From NCBI GenBank assembly GCA_945983195.1, contig CAMFSS010000133.1:1-6255 (forward strand): a stretch of 6,255 nt of DNA, written 5' to 3'. The notes under the pieces are model-generated. The model had not been told where the DNA came from, searched no databases, and saw only the letters and a list, made by a program, of their open reading frames with translations. A program made the translations under genes and the position numbers. The stretch is from an uncultured Prevotellaceae bacterium (lineage in GTDB: Bacteria; Bacteroidota; Bacteroidia; Bacteroidales; Muribaculaceae). Below, in pieces: positions 1 through 4,822 of this stretch (position 1 is the stretch's first letter; every line of letters starts with the position of its first letter).

Positions 1-402
1 CACATTGTTCAAATCCTTCTTGGCAATATCGCGAACTACAGCGTCAATGATCTTGATCACGAGAATGCCCAATTTCTCATCACTCACGCCGGCAAGCGAG
101 TTGATCGTGTTTGATGCAATCACGATGAAGTCGGCACCTCCGGCTTTCAGACGCTCGGCAGCGTCAATCATCATTGCAGTCATCATGGTCCAGTCGCCTT
201 TGGCAGCCTGGCGCTCCTGCTCGGCAAACGAGTGGAAGGGGATAGAGTACATAAGGAAATTGGCTGAATAGAGCGATCCGAAGCGGTCGCGCATGATTTC
301 GTTCATTCGTCGGTAGTATGTGTCGCTCGAAGCCCAGCTCACACCGCCAATCACACCAATCACTTTCGACACTGAGTCCTTGAGATATTCTTTCTGTTCC
401 AT
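1..402 (-). CDS. Aspartate/glutamate racemase family protein, partial (3' end beyond window)
   Basis: Reading from the ATG at 402-400, 134 codons stay open to the left edge, so the C-terminal part is missing. The start region (residues 14-31) carries IGVIGG-SW followed by a YYRR segment. This matches the N-terminal signature of the YgeA/RacX-type amino acid racemases, cofactor-independent cytosolic enzymes that use two catalytic cysteines. The region around residue 50 (SANFLMYS-PFH) and the GADFIVI strand at 89-95 also fit the family. Oddly, the first catalytic cysteine position, normally in a CTNTMH-like motif, reads A96-S-N-T-I-N, and the usual SWES is SWAS. The protein is therefore either a divergent racemase with altered chemistry or a non-racemase relative. 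The second cysteine lies outside the window. The start is the first ATG in frame, next to a 132-bp spacer shared with divergent purT. Family assignment is firm; substrate and activity are unknown. Confidence 0.8.
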   Translation of the reverse strand, partial: MEQKEYLKDSVSKVIGVIGGVSWASSDTYYRRMNEIMRDRFGSLYSANFLMYSIPFHSFAEQERQAAKGDWTMMTAMMIDAAERLKAGGADFIVIASNTINSLAGVSDEKLGILVIKIIDAVVRDIAKKDLNNV

Positions 403-459
403 AAAAAGGTATGTAGTTTTTATTATTGTTTTTTTGTCCCAGTAGTTCTTTTTCTCCTG

Positions 460-467
460 CAAAGATA
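460..467 (-). promoter_or_regulatory. Putative -7 box of the racemase-family gene
   Basis: On the minus strand this reads TATCTTTG, a full match to the Bacteroidota -7 consensus TAnnTTTG. It would start transcription near 454, giving a leader of about 50 nt before the ATG at 402. No TTTG -33 box is visible at the expected distance, where the opposing purT -7 box lies. Confidence 0.4.
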
Positions 468-488
468 TATAATCCCACGGAAAATACC

Positions 489-496
489 TACCTTTG
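489..496 (+). promoter_or_regulatory. Putative -7 box of purT
   Basis: TACCTTTG matches TAnnTTTG fully. Transcription would start near 502, leaving a leader of about 33 nt that is A-rich and has no Shine-Dalgarno sequence, as is usual in this phylum. There is no clear TTTG -33 box; the -33 zone falls on the -7 box of the divergent gene. Confidence 0.4.
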
Positions 497-534
497 CAGA
501 AAGAAAAACCAAAACTCATCAAAAAAACATATAT

Positions 535-1728
535 ATGGCTAAAATTGGTTCTGTAACTACCCGGGTGGGTAGAAAAGCGTTGTTATTGGGAAGTGGTGAA
601 CTCGGTAAGGAAGTGGCTATTGAGCTTATGCGCCTCGGCGTGGAAGTGGTGGCTTGCGACAAATATGCCGGGGCTCCTGCTATGCAGGTGGCTCACCGCT
701 GCCATGTGTTCAATATGCTCGATGGCGCACGTCTGCGCGAGGTTATCGAGCTTGAGCGTCCCGACCACATTATTCCTGAAGTGGAGGCAATTGCTACACC
801 CACTCTCGTTGAGCTGGAGAAGGAGGGCTACAATGTCACTCCCACAGCACACGCCGCTCTGCTCACCATGAACCGTGAGGGAATCCGCCGCCTCGCTGCC
901 GAGGAGCTTGGCATCACCACATCACGCTATGTGTTTGCTTCGACCGAGGAGGAATTCCGTGAGGCTGTAGCCACAGTGGGCGTGCCTTGTGTGGTGAAGC
1001 CCATCATGAGTTCGTCGGGACACGGACAGAGCGTGGTGCGCAGCACTGCCGACATCGACCGCTCATGGCACATTGCCCAGGAGGGCGGACGTGCAGGCGC
1101 CGGACGTGTGATTGTGGAGGGCTTTGTCGACTTCGACTATGAGATTACGCTCCTCACTGTGCGCAGTGTGAGCGGCACTGAGTTCTGCGAGCCGATTGGC
1201 CACATACAGATCGACGGCGACTACCGCTACTCATGGCAGCCGCAAGCCATGACCCCTGCCGCTAAGGCAAAGGCGCAGGAAATTGCCAAGAAGGTCACCG
1301 ATGCTCTTGGAGGTTACGGAATTTTTGGCGTGGAAATGTTCATCAAGGGCGATGAGGTGATTTTCAGCGAAGTGTCGCCACGTCCGCACGACACCGGTAT
1401 GGTGACAATGATTTCTCAGGACATGAGCGAATTTGCGCTTCATGCACGCGCTTTGCTCGGACTCCCTGTGCCGGCAATCCGCTTCTATGGTCCCTCGGCA
1501 TCGCGTGCAGTGGTGGTTGAGGGCGACACCAACCTTATTGAGATGGAGAATCTTGAAGCCGTTCTCGCCGAGCCGGGCACGCAGATGCGCATTTTCGGCA
1601 AACCCGAAATTGTAGGGCATCGCCGCATGGGTGTGATTCTTGCCACCGATGAGAGTGTGGAGGCTGCACGCGACAAGGCAGAGCGCGCCTATCAGGCTCT
1701 GCATGTGAATGTGCTTCCGCGCGAATAA
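535..1728 (+). CDS. purT: Formate-dependent phosphoribosylglycinamide formyltransferase (GAR transformylase 2)
   Basis: PurT joins formate to 5'-phosphoribosylglycinamide (GAR) using ATP, giving formyl-GAR in de novo purine synthesis; it is the folate-independent alternative to PurN. The 397-residue product has the family length (E. coli 392) and aligns with E. coli PurT almost end to end. LLGSGELGKE lies at residues 17-26 (E22), and PEVEAIAT at 81-88 holds the GAR-binding E82. The ATP-grasp core has VKP at 154-156 and an SSSG loop at 159-162. Mg-binding E267 (FGVEMF) and E279 (SEVSPRPHDTG) are present, as are D286 and the GAR phosphate residues K356, R363 and R364. The glycine-rich loop reads SSSGHGQS where E. 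coli has SSSGKGQ. The ATG at 535 follows an A/T-rich leader and fits the family N-terminus. The gene is monocistronic, ending in TAA 30 bp before a strong terminator. Confidence 0.97.
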   Translation: MAKIGSVTTRVGRKALLLGSGELGKEVAIELMRLGVEVVACDKYAGAPAMQVAHRCHVFNMLDGARLREVIELERPDHIIPEVEAIATPTLVELEKEGYNVTPTAHAALLTMNREGIRRLAAEELGITTSRYVFASTEEEFREAVATVGVPCVVKPIMSSSGHGQSVVRSTADIDRSWHIAQEGGRAGAGRVIVEGFVDFDYEITLLTVRSVSGTEFCEPIGHIQIDGDYRYSWQPQAMTPAAKAKAQEIAKKVTDALGGYGIFGVEMFIKGDEVIFSEVSPRPHDTGMVTMISQDMSEFALHARALLGLPVPAIRFYGPSASRAVVVEGDTNLIEMENLEAVLAEPGTQMRIFGKPEIVGHRRMGVILATDESVEAARDKAERAYQALHVNVLPRE

Positions 1729-1757
1729 GCACACCGGGTAGCCGCACCGAATCCTTT

Positions 1758-1800
1758 AGAGCGAGGATATTCCCACCATTCAGGGAATATCCTCGCTTTT
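1758..1800 (+). terminator. Intrinsic terminator of purT
   Basis: A perfect 14-bp stem pairs GCGAGGATATTCCC (1761-1774) with GGGAATATCCTCGC (1783-1796) across an 8-base loop, followed directly by TTTT. The stem can extend into the flanking AGA and TTT. It lies 30 bp after the purT stop and insulates the AT-rich region that follows. Confidence 0.9.
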
Positions 1801-1935
1801 GCTCTATTCAAATTAGGCATGCGATTCTATCGCTGAAGGTGCTGAATTAACGTCTGTTATCACTTTTCCCCGAAAAAATTGAAACATAATCGAAAATAGT
1901 GCAAAAAAATGCAAGTAAAATAGTTGCTTTTTTTC

Positions 1936-1965
1936 GCCGTTCAGTTGTGAATTTGAGCCGAATGG
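1936..1965 (+). promoter_or_regulatory. Putative LytTR operator A: two 9-bp direct repeats, 21-bp step
   Basis: The half-sites are GCCGTTCAG (1936-1944) and GCCGAATGG (1957-1965), with a 12-bp spacer. LytTR DNA-binding domains are known to bind 9-bp imperfect direct repeats, roughly [TA][AC][CA]GTTN[AG][TG], about 12-13 bp apart. The first copy matches that consensus at 8 of 9 positions and the second at 6. The pair lies 31 bp upstream of the -33 box at 1997. Binding by the regulator encoded at 2319 is inference. Confidence 0.4.
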
Positions 1966-1996
1966 TAATCAAAACGCCATTTCGGGCATTTTCGGG

Positions 1997-2028
1997 TTTG
2001 TCTGTTAGGGTTTTAATGCCTAAATTTG
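1997..2028 (+). promoter_or_regulatory. Bacteroidota-type promoter upstream of a candidate short transcript
   Basis: The -33 box TTTG (1997-2000), a 20-bp spacer and the -7 box TAAATTTG (2021-2028) are a full consensus match. Transcription would begin near 2034. No annotated gene starts before the terminator at 2131-2159, so this promoter appears to drive a short RNA rather than the regulator gene directly. Confidence 0.55.
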
Positions 2029-2033
2029 CAATA

Positions 2034-2159
2034 CTGATATGAACCATTTACGAGTGCTATTATATTGGTTTATATATTTTGGTGAATGAGTTTTTTGTGA
2101 ATAATTTACTGAAAAAAAAGAGTAAGACCCGGCGTGCCAGTGATGGTGCGCCCTTTTTT
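2034..2159 (+). ncRNA. Candidate small RNA, about 125 nt
   Basis: The region is bounded by a consensus promoter (predicted start near 2034) and an intrinsic terminator (T tract ending at 2159). Inside, CATTTAC (2045-2051) can pair with GTGAATG (2082-2088) using one G-U pair, and AACCA (2042-2046) can alternatively pair with TGGTT (2066-2070), so two exclusive 5' folds are possible. A 16-codon reading frame with mostly hydrophobic residues (ATG 2039, TGA ending 2089) starts about five bases after the predicted RNA start. The RNA could therefore be non-coding, encode a tiny peptide, or be an attenuated leader of the LytTR gene. I recognise no known RNA family. Confidence 0.35.
2131..2159 (+). 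terminator. Intrinsic terminator not attached to any evident gene
   Basis: GGCGTGCC (2131-2138) pairs with GGTGCGCC (2145-2152) through eight pairs, two of them G-U, around a six-base loop. After one C there are six Ts (2154-2159). An A8 tract at 2112-2119 lies upstream. On the plus strand the nearest gene end is purT, which already has its own terminator about 360 bp earlier, so this one probably ends a separate short transcript. Confidence 0.55.
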
Positions 2160-2165
2160 AATTTT

Positions 2166-2216
2166 GCCGAATAGTAGCTTATTTTTGCTGAATAGTATGA
2201 GATATGAGCCAAATGG
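2166..2216 (+). promoter_or_regulatory. Putative LytTR operator B: three 9-bp direct repeats, 21-bp step
   Basis: The copies are GCCGAATAG (2166-2174), GCTGAATAG (2187-2195) and GCCAAATGG (2208-2216). Each starts exactly 21 bp after the last, and each follows a T-rich stretch. Conservation runs a little past nine bases (GTA or GTG). The array ends 21 bp before the -33 box of the LytTR regulator gene, a usual place for an activator site. The same motif at the same 21-bp step occurs at 1936-1965. Exact two-turn phasing over five copies argues against chance; the identity of the binding protein is inferred from the adjacent gene. Confidence 0.45.
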
Positions 2217-2237
2217 TGACCTCCTGCTTTGCGAAGC

Positions 2238-2269
2238 GTTGCAATATTGGGAATATTTGTATATTTTTG
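2238..2269 (+). promoter_or_regulatory. Promoter of the LytTR response regulator gene
   Basis: GTTG (2238-2241, three of four bases of TTTG), a 20-bp spacer and TATTTTTG (2262-2269, full match to TAnnTTTG). The predicted start near 2275 leaves a leader of about 44 nt before the ATG at 2319. Confidence 0.5.
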
Positions 2270-2318
2270 CGTAGCTTAATTAAAAAACTGGAGAACTAAC
2301 ATAGCGTATCATGATATT

Positions 2319-3074
2319 ATGGGTGTGAAATCGAAAGTGTTGATAATCGACGACGATGTTCGTACCGTAGAGAAGCTCACGGAAATGCTGTCGGACTATC
2401 CCGACTTGCAAGTGGCCGGGAATGCCTCCACTCTCGCCGAGGGCGGGCGTATGGTTGCCGAAGTGTGTCCCGATCTGCTGTTTCTCGATATTGAATTGCC
2501 CGATGGAAATGGATTGGAATTTATCGACACTGCAATAAATATAAAGAGCGACATTTATGTAGTGGTGTTCACCGGCTTCTACAAGGACTATTCCGAGCGT
2601 GCTTTCAGCGGAAAAGAGTCGGATTATCTGTTGAAGCCAATCAATGTGTATGAGCTCGACAAGTCGGTGCAGCGTTATCGCCGTGCAATCACCGGCAAGC
2701 GCACCCATGTGCTCAAGGGCAACAGCGAGCCGGGACTTGGCGATGTGTTTACAGCCGCCACAGTCACCAATGAAATGCGCATCATGCGTCCGGCTGAGAT
2801 TGGATATTTCCGCTATAGCACTCGCAGGAAGGTGTGGGAAGTGGCGCTGAGCGACCACTCCTTTGTGCAGCTAAAGAAGGGCACATCGGCAGCCGATATT
2901 CTTGCCTACAATCCGCAGTTTGTGCAGACGCATCAGTCGTATATCGTCAATATGCGCTATCTCACACTGATAGGCAGCACCCAGTGCACGCTCTATCCTC
3001 CGTTCAACGAAGATGATGTGCTCGTGGGGCGTCGTTTCAGCCGTGAGCTGAAGTCGCGCTTCACCTTGATTTGA
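2319..3074 (+). CDS. LytTR-family two-component response regulator (REC-LytTR)
   Basis: This 251-residue protein has the AgrA/LytR/AlgR layout. The N-terminal receiver domain (residues 5-125) shows the acidic cluster D11-D12-D13, the phosphoacceptor D57 in FLDIELPDGNG, T85 in the FTG strand and K107 in LLKPI, so it looks fully phosphorylatable. The C-terminal LytTR DNA-binding domain (about 155-251) shows THQSYIVN at 204-211, the counterpart of the common HRSYIVN motif, and VGRRF-REL near 236-244. No histidine kinase gene lies beside it, so its partner is unknown or encoded elsewhere. The ATG at 2319 gives a receiver start of normal length. Upstream are a promoter and three 21-bp-phased repeats that could be its own operator. 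It converges on rnhB with a 54-bp gap containing an imperfect hairpin (3076-3099) but no T tract. What it controls cannot be read from its sequence. Confidence 0.92.
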   Translation: MGVKSKVLIIDDDVRTVEKLTEMLSDYPDLQVAGNASTLAEGGRMVAEVCPDLLFLDIELPDGNGLEFIDTAINIKSDIYVVVFTGFYKDYSERAFSGKESDYLLKPINVYELDKSVQRYRRAITGKRTHVLKGNSEPGLGDVFTAATVTNEMRIMRPAEIGYFRYSTRRKVWEVALSDHSFVQLKKGTSAADILAYNPQFVQTHQSYIVNMRYLTLIGSTQCTLYPPFNEDDVLVGRRFSRELKSRFTLI

Positions 3075-3128
3075 TTGGCGGTGGTGCAGTTCCGCGCCAC
3101 AGGTCAGTAATTTGCATTATTGCCCGGC

Positions 3129-3725
3129 TCAGAAAAGCGATAGCTGCGGGTCGAGAAGCTGGAACGTCATGCGGTGGTATGGCGAAGTTCCATATTGTGC
3201 TATGGCAGCGCGGTGCGCCTTTGTCGGGTAGCCCTTGTTTCCTTCCCAGCCATATTGCGGAAATTCCTGTGCTATGCGGCGCATGTATTCGTCGCGGTGC
3301 GTCTTGGCAAGCACCGATGCTGCGGCAATGCTCATCATTTTGCCGTCGCCCTTCACTATGCAGGTGTGGGGAATGTTGGGGTAGGGGATAAAGCGGTTGC
3401 CGTCGATGAGCAGTGCCTCGGGGCGGATTGTCAGGCGGTCGATGGCACGGTGCATTGCCGTGAATGATGCACGGAGTATGTTGATTTCGTCAATTTCCTG
3501 TGGCGATACGAATTCCACAGCCCAAGCCAGAGCTTCGCTCTCTATGATGGGGCGCAGCAGGTCGCGCTGGTGCTCGGTTAGCTGTTTTGAGTCGTTGAGC
3601 ATGTCGTTGCTGAAGTCGGGAGGGAGAATCACGGCAGCGGCAGTCACCGGTCCGGCAAGGCAGCCGCGTCCGGCCTCGTCACAGCCTGCTTCAATGCGTC
3701 CTTCTTCAAGAAATTGCTTCAGCAT
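3129..3725 (-). CDS. rnhB: Ribonuclease HII
   Basis: RNase HII cuts the RNA strand of RNA-DNA hybrids, including single ribonucleotides left in DNA during replication. Counting from the ATG at 3725 (198 residues, normal length), the catalytic acidic residues are D16 and E17 in the DEAGRG motif, D108 in LLIDGN and D127 in VKGDGK. Also visible are NDSKQL, the SIAAASVLAK helix, NKGYPT and the HRMTF end segment, all typical of bacterial RnhB. A GTG at 3734 would add three residues and overlap the upstream stop as GTGA. I prefer the ATG because the conserved region starts soon after it and GTG starts are less common. The prenyl synthase gene ends at 3731, five bases before this ATG, so the two genes are very likely co-transcribed and possibly translationally coupled. 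Confidence 0.95.
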   Translation of the reverse strand: MLKQFLEEGRIEAGCDEAGRGCLAGPVTAAAVILPPDFSNDMLNDSKQLTEHQRDLLRPIIESEALAWAVEFVSPQEIDEINILRASFTAMHRAIDRLTIRPEALLIDGNRFIPYPNIPHTCIVKGDGKMMSIAAASVLAKTHRDEYMRRIAQEFPQYGWEGNKGYPTKAHRAAIAQYGTSPYHRMTFQLLDPQLSLF

Positions 3726-3730
3726 GCGTT

Positions 3731-4114
3731 TCACTTCTTTCGTTCAATGATGTAGTCGAAAATCAGTCTGAATGAATCGGTCGATTCCGATTGTGGGTAT
3801 TTTGAGATAATCTCGTCGGCTTGCTTTTTCAGCCTCTCCATTGTGGAGTAGGCGTAGTCGATTCCTCCCTGCTCCTTTGCATATTCTATGAGAGTGGCGA
3901 TTTCGTCGGCATTGAGAATGTCCTTGTGGCTCAGAGCCACCATTTCGTCGTGCCTTGTGGCATCGGTGCGTGTGAGTGCGTAAATCAGCGGCAGTGTCAT
4001 CTTCCCTTCACGCAGGTCATTGCCTGTGGGCTTGCCCACCTCCTTGTTGTCGAAGTAGTCGAATATGTCGTCCTTGATTTGGAAGCAGGTTCCGAGCAGC
4101 TCGGCGTAAGCCAT
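3731..4114 (-). CDS. Polyprenyl diphosphate synthase, C-terminal half (127 aa if reinitiated at ATG 4114)
   Basis: It is in the same frame as the N-terminal half (591 bases, 197 codons, between the two ATGs). It carries the second aspartate-rich motif in FQIKDDIFD (208-216 of the full frame) and the GKPTGNDLREGKMTLP block. The ATG is codon 198 of the parent gene, inside a conserved helix, so it is an internal methionine rather than a natural start. Independent translation is doubtful. Confidence 0.6.
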   Translation of the reverse strand: MAYAELLGTCFQIKDDIFDYFDNKEVGKPTGNDLREGKMTLPLIYALTRTDATRHDEMVALSHKDILNADEIATLIEYAKEQGGIDYAYSTMERLKKQADEIISKYPQSESTDSFRLIFDYIIERKK

Positions 4115-4183
4115 AAGGCCGCGTCGCTCAGCATGGTGATCACACCCGGCATATCCTCCACGCTCCTCGCAACTGAAAAAGAG

Positions 4184-4186
4184 TTA
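4184..4186 (-). other. In-frame TAA inside the prenyl synthase gene
   Basis: The plus strand reads TTA; on the coding strand the context is ACC TCT TAA CTC TTT. The E. coli IspB residue at the matching place, after K-T-A, is an arginine, and the position is variable in the family. The base after the stop is C, among the weaker termination contexts known in E. coli. TAA is an ordinary stop elsewhere in this window (purT), so a changed genetic code is unlikely. Confidence 0.85.
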
Positions 4187-4705
4187 AGAGGTCTTTTTGC
4201 GGATTATTTCCAGGTAGGTCGCTTCGTCGACGCTTCGGTTGCGGGCATTGTCGATTTGCTCTATTTCACCGAGCGAAAGTGCGCGACCCAGGCGCGACAT
4301 TGCTGTGATTATGCGGAAGTCCTTGGTGTATTCGGCACAGTGCAGGGCACCGCTCACGAAGAAGTCGCCCACAAGCACGGCAATGTGGTTGTCCCACACG
4401 CGGTTGATGGTTGGCCGTCCGCGCCGCTCGCGCGACTCGTCAATCACATCGTCGTGAATCAGCGATGCATTGTGGAGCAATTCTATTGCTGCTCCGGCAT
4501 AAAGCACGCTGTCGCTCACCTTGCCGAAGAATTTTCCGCTGAGAATCACGAGAATCGGGCGTATCTGCTTCCCTTTGGTGCGCAGAAAATTTTCCACCAC
4601 CTGCTGCATCAGCGGGCTGGAACTTCTGAGTGTATCTTCGATGATGGCGTTAAGCCCCGAAAGCTCAGTCGAGATATTATTTTGAATGTCGTTGATTGTT
4701 GCCAT
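4184..4705 (-). CDS. Polyprenyl diphosphate synthase, N-terminal half (173 aa, ends at premature TAA)
   Basis: This is the part that would be made if the TAA at 4184-4186 terminates normally. It contains GKQIRP (45-50), which binds isopentenyl diphosphate, the first aspartate-rich motif DDVID (85-89) followed by RRGRP (94-98), and KKT (170-172) just before the stop. Alanine at residue 80, five positions before the first motif, is the small residue expected for long-chain products. It lacks the second Mg-binding aspartate motif, so it should be inactive alone. The ATG at 4705 lies about 12 nt after the predicted RNA start. Confidence 0.75.
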   Translation of the reverse strand: MATINDIQNNISTELSGLNAIIEDTLRSSSPLMQQVVENFLRTKGKQIRPILVILSGKFFGKVSDSVLYAGAAIELLHNASLIHDDVIDESRERRGRPTINRVWDNHIAVLVGDFFVSGALHCAEYTKDFRIITAMSRLGRALSLGEIEQIDNARNRSVDEATYLEIIRKKTS

Positions 4706-4722
4706 TCCTTACGTTTGGAATG

Positions 4723-4754
4723 CAAAATTAGTAATAAATCTGCATTTGCTCAAA
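4723..4754 (-). promoter_or_regulatory. Bacteroidota-type promoter of the prenyl synthase-rnhB unit
   Basis: On the minus strand, TTTG (4754-4751), a 20-bp spacer and TAATTTTG (4730-4723) match the consensus in full. The predicted start near 4717 gives a leader of only about 12 nt before the ATG at 4705. It separates this unit from the membrane protein gene upstream. Confidence 0.6.
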
Positions 4755-4822
4755 CTTTGTTCTTAATTTTCTAAAATATGCCGTGATTCCACCCACAATT
4801 GACGTGTTGTTCACAATTATTA

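Larger units (their letters stand above)
1801..2318. other. 518-base intergenic regulatory region
   Basis: No convincing protein gene is seen here. The region is strongly AT-rich compared with its neighbours. It holds, in order: a two-copy 9-bp repeat at 21-bp step (1936-1965), a consensus promoter (1997-2028), a candidate short transcript ending in an intrinsic terminator (2131-2159), a three-copy version of the same repeat (2166-2216), and a second promoter (2238-2269) that serves the LytTR regulator gene. Bases 1801-1930 show only AT-rich sequence and a weak A7/T7 hairpin. The ordering suggests two tandem transcription units, each with its own upstream operator array. Confidence 0.6.
3731..4705 (-). 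pseudogene. ispB: Long-chain polyprenyl diphosphate synthase interrupted by one in-frame TAA
   Basis: The intact enzyme (octaprenyl-type trans-prenyltransferase) adds isopentenyl diphosphate units to farnesyl diphosphate, making the side chain of menaquinone in Bacteroidales. From ATG 4705 to TGA 3731 the same frame runs 325 codons including the stop, the family length, with conserved blocks at correct spacing on both sides of a TAA at codon 174 (4184-4186). Even the stretch just after the stop (LFFSC...GGYAG, 175-188) matches the family in this frame. A single base change, for example TCA to TAA, is therefore more likely than a pair of frameshifts. The first Asp-rich motif lies before the stop and the second after it, so neither half should be active alone. 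A promoter lies at 4723-4754. The fault could be a real recent mutation, readthrough or a sequence error; the gene is otherwise well preserved. Confidence 0.85.

Noticed and set aside
1231..1734. 167-codon frame antisense to the 3' part of purT
   Set aside because: It is antisense to a well-conserved enzyme, is rich in His and Cys, and has no known motif.
1903..1934. A7-GCAA-loop-TTGC-T7 hairpin
   Set aside because: Only four pairs form a firm core and the rest are A-T with a bulged T. It may act as a weak terminator but is not distinct from the AT-rich background.
1847..2047. 66-codon minus-strand frame in the intergenic region
   Set aside because: It runs through the operator-like repeats and the promoter, has no recognisable motif or promoter, and could easily occur by chance.
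2079..2176. Frame of about 30 codons from GTG 2082 (or TTG 2079) through the terminator hairpin to TAG 2176
   Set aside because: It has no ATG, and it reads across an intrinsic terminator stem and into operator repeat B; the RNA structure explains the sequence better.
3076..3099. Imperfect hairpin (eight pairs, one bulge) between the convergent LytTR and rnhB genes
   Set aside because: There is no T tract on either side, so it cannot be called an intrinsic terminator.
4115..4183. Two compensating frameshifts instead of one stop codon in the prenyl synthase gene
   Set aside because: The original frame after the stop keeps family-like residues (LFFSC, GGYAG, AYAELLG) and exact length, so one nonsense codon is simpler. 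A paired-indel explanation cannot be fully excluded without reads.
3821..4774. 317-codon open frame on the plus strand opposite the prenyl synthase gene
   Set aside because: It lies fully antisense to a clearly recognised gene, has a Cys/His-rich composition typical of a shadow frame, and shows no recognisable domain.
4794..4818. CACAATT repeated at an 18-bp step between the membrane protein and prenyl synthase genes
   Set aside because: Only two short AT-rich copies are present, with a non-integral helical spacing; likely chance.
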